64,000 nt of DNA from VXOI01 sp965197575. Lineage in GTDB: Bacteria > Chloroflexota > Dehalococcoidia > Lucifugimonadales > UBA3495. The position numbers were made by a program, and so were the translations under genes. Numbering within the stretch: the stretch's first letter is position 1; each line of letters begins with the position of its first letter. This document shows, one piece after another, positions 62,611-64,000 of the stretch. Location of the stretch: positions 2,604,001 through 2,668,000 of the forward strand of contig OZ240214.1 of NCBI GenBank assembly GCA_965197575.1. The letters are read 5' to 3'. A model generated the notes under the pieces. That model ran no database searches. It saw only the letters and a program-made list of their open reading frames with translations, and was not told where the DNA came from.

Positions 62611-63360
62611 TTGAAAACAGAAGAAGAGGTTGCAGCCGTGATAGTACATCCAGGGTCGTTCCCAGAAAGCCGGCGCATGGATCCCAGACGCCAGGGGGAA
62701 TTGCGCATCTACGATGATATCGCCAGCAGCCCTGTCCCGGGCCTCGCAATATACGGCGGCAAGGCGGGGTCTGAAGCCCCTGAGGTCGATTTCCCGATAT
62801 GGCTTCAGAAGGAAGCGCGGGCCAGCACGGAAATCAAAGCCGGAAACTACAGCTTCGAGCTGGGGGAGTGGAGACTGTACTCGGTCAACGGTCCGGAGGT
62901 TGTGGACTCCCCCGTCATCCAAGCACGAGACGCGGCCATCAGCATCAGGGACGCTGTGAGGAAGTCGTTGCGCCGCAAGGTCTTCGTCCTGGCCTTTCTG
63001 ATCTTTCCAGACATGGACCCGGACAGGGAGATCATCAAAGAGGCGTCTCGGCATAAGGTGCATGTCATATTCGGGTCAAGGGGAATAGTCGACGAGATCC
63101 TGCGGGTCGCTGCCGCCGAGGAGATAATCATGCCTCCGACGGCCAGTCACATTCAGAAAGAAGCGGAACTGTTCATTCTTGGGATCCAATACCCCCAGTC
63201 GGTGGCTGACACACCGCGTACCGACAGGACCTCGACCAAACGGGAGGGGATGGACATGGCCGTCCACCAAGTCATCATCCAGCATGTTGATGTGGTCAAC
63301 CTCTACACCGTGGCAGGTGGAGAGAATCCGTTGGGACAGAGCTCGCCGGCCGCTGGATGA
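62611..63360 (+). CDS. PD-(D/E)XK-like (NERD-type) nuclease candidate
   Basis: A 249-residue protein starting at TTG 62611. The region 55-130 looks like the restriction-endonuclease fold: APEVDFPIWLQKE (Glu58, Asp60), then ASTEIKAGNYSFELGEWRLY with Glu74-x-Lys76, then VIQARDAAISIRDAVRKSLR and VLAFLIFPDMDPD. This is the spacing of NERD-type nuclease domains. The rest (RHKVHVIFGSRGIVDEILRV and a C-terminal tail) is unfamiliar. Nuclease activity is inferred from a handful of residues. A strong terminator follows, and a zinc-ribbon gene precedes it on the same strand. Confidence 0.55.
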   Translation: MKTEEEVAAVIVHPGSFPESRRMDPRRQGELRIYDDIASSPVPGLAIYGGKAGSEAPEVDFPIWLQKEARASTEIKAGNYSFELGEWRLYSVNGPEVVDSPVIQARDAAISIRDAVRKSLRRKVFVLAFLIFPDMDPDREIIKEASRHKVHVIFGSRGIVDEILRVAAAEEIIMPPTASHIQKEAELFILGIQYPQSVADTPRTDRTSTKREGMDMAVHQVIIQHVDVVNLYTVAGGENPLGQSSPAAG

Positions 63361-63396
63361 GTCTCCCGCCAGCAACAGGCTGGTTTGAGCGCCGCT

Positions 63397-63434
63397 GGAG
63401 CCAAGGGCCGTAACCCCTTGGCTCCGGTTTTTTT
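63397..63434 (+). terminator. strong intrinsic terminator
   Basis: An 11-base perfect stem GGAGCCAAGGG / CCCTTGGCTCC (63397-63407 and 63415-63425) with a 7-base loop, followed by GG and seven Ts. It lies 37 bases after the nuclease-candidate gene and ends the zinc-ribbon/nuclease unit. Confidence 0.9.
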
Positions 63435-63526
63435 GACTCGTCTCAAACTCGGCACAGAAAGTGAACCAAAGGGAGTTCAGCCTGCCAAAAGAGGCGTCCG
63501 TCCTGCGTTCTGTATAATGCGCTTCC

Positions 63527-64000
63527 ATGAAAAGCGGCAGGTTCACAGACGACGAAGTCCGTGAGATACGTCAGTCACGGCGTCCCGTTCGGGCGCTGGC
63601 CGAGGAATACGGAGTCTCCTTTGCAGCGATCCAGAAGATCAGGAGCCGACGTTCGTACAGGCACGTCCCGGATGATCCGGGACAAGGGCCTAGAACTCCG
63701 ACAGCCCAGAGTGATCCAGGACTACGGGAGGACACTCTCCCGCATCTGACCCCGGCTGGGCGGGCCCGGGAGACAAAGTGGCTCACGGACGCCGAAGTCC
63801 GTGAGATACGCCGGTCCGACCGATCCAGCCGGACCCTGGCAGAGAAATACGGAGTCTCCCAACCAACCATCATCCGTGTCAAGAACGGGAAATCATACGG
63901 TCAGGTCCCGGATCTTGATGATTCCCCTCTGTGGGGCCAGTATGTGAGAAAGTATGCCTTGGACCTCATGTCGGGGCTGCCGTCAGGGTACTGCCCTACG
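63527..64000 (+). CDS. tandem helix-turn-helix protein, 3' end outside the window
   Basis: A frame from ATG 63527 stays open to the last base of the window (158 codons), so the gene continues beyond it. Two related HTH units are present: residues 6-48 (FTDDEVREIRQSRRPVRALA, EEYGVSFAAIQKIRSRRSY) and residues 86-128 (LTDAEVREIRRSDRSSRTLA, EKYGVSQPTIIRVKNGKSY). DNA repeats match, for example GAAGTCCGTGAGATACG at 63555 and 63793. Units like this occur in phage and homing-type DNA-binding proteins. The part from residue 129 (SPLWGQYVRKYALDLMSGLP) may open a catalytic domain, which cannot be judged here. Confidence 0.72.
   Translation, partial: MKSGRFTDDEVREIRQSRRPVRALAEEYGVSFAAIQKIRSRRSYRHVPDDPGQGPRTPTAQSDPGLREDTLPHLTPAGRARETKWLTDAEVREIRRSDRSSRTLAEKYGVSQPTIIRVKNGKSYGQVPDLDDSPLWGQYVRKYALDLMSGLPSGYCPT

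Noticed and set aside
1..64000. CRISPR arrays, rRNA genes, tmRNA and riboswitches
   Set aside because: I looked for regularly spaced repeats and conserved RNA cores and found none. Repeats present are IS ends, one MITE and gene duplications.

Overview
The window reads as a GC-rich bacterial chromosome segment. The likely source is an uncultured Chloroflexota of the SAR202/Dehalococcoidia type. This is an inference from gene content: a soluble reductive-dehalogenase-like protein, an F420-type luciferase-family oxidoreductase, amidohydrolases, SCP2-type thiolase and DUF35 proteins, minCDE, and frequent TTG/GTG starts. No rRNA is present, so the phylum stays unproven. One tRNA gene, tRNA-Leu(CAA), is present.

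Left part (0-22 kb), accessory and heavily eroded. An XRE regulator with a large serine recombinase is followed by an LVIVD beta-propeller protein, an arylsulfotransferase-like protein and an aminotransferase. Next comes a pile of insertion sequences: an IS1182-like relic, an IS21 istA relic that truncates a collagen-like lipoprotein hydrolase, an apparently intact IS982 element that cuts an ABC-2 permease, and two different IS630-type elements. A hydrolase and a Gal80-like oxidoreductase survive. From 16.8 to 21.8 kb there is a row of dead genes: an alpha/beta hydrolase with a second broken copy of its 3' half, a phosphodiesterase, and a zinc alcohol dehydrogenase.

Middle (22-44.9 kb), mostly intact metabolism. 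It holds the reductive-dehalogenase-like gene, a DUF1326 protein, two amidohydrolases, RidA, an MBL hydrolase, the minC-minD-minE operon, and a thiolase / HMG-CoA-synthase-like operon that carries an unexpected two-domain protein ending in a nucleoside-deoxyribosyltransferase/TIR-like domain. These are followed by an S41 protease, smpB, a gamma-carbonic anhydrase, an LLM oxidoreductase, Uma2, and a duplicated-domain protein with HYHYG motifs. Single-base frameshifts break an alcohol dehydrogenase and an AAA ATPase.

Core block (44.9-56.8 kb), one long minus-strand run: rpmH-rnpA-yidD-beta-propeller lipoprotein-yidC-jag-aconitase-purF-purM-purH-glycosyltransferase-SDR. It covers membrane protein insertion, the TCA cycle and purine synthesis. 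yidC and jag overlap by about 110 bases.

Right part (56.9-64 kb), a probable integrated element beside tRNA-Leu. It contains an excisionase-like gene, degenerate DNA, a 162-bp MITE with perfect inverted ends and a 10-bp target duplication inserted at the start codon of an IS630-type transposase, a second copy of each IS630 type, an istB relic, a zinc-ribbon protein, a PD-(D/E)XK-like nuclease candidate, a strong terminator, and a tandem-HTH gene running off the window end.
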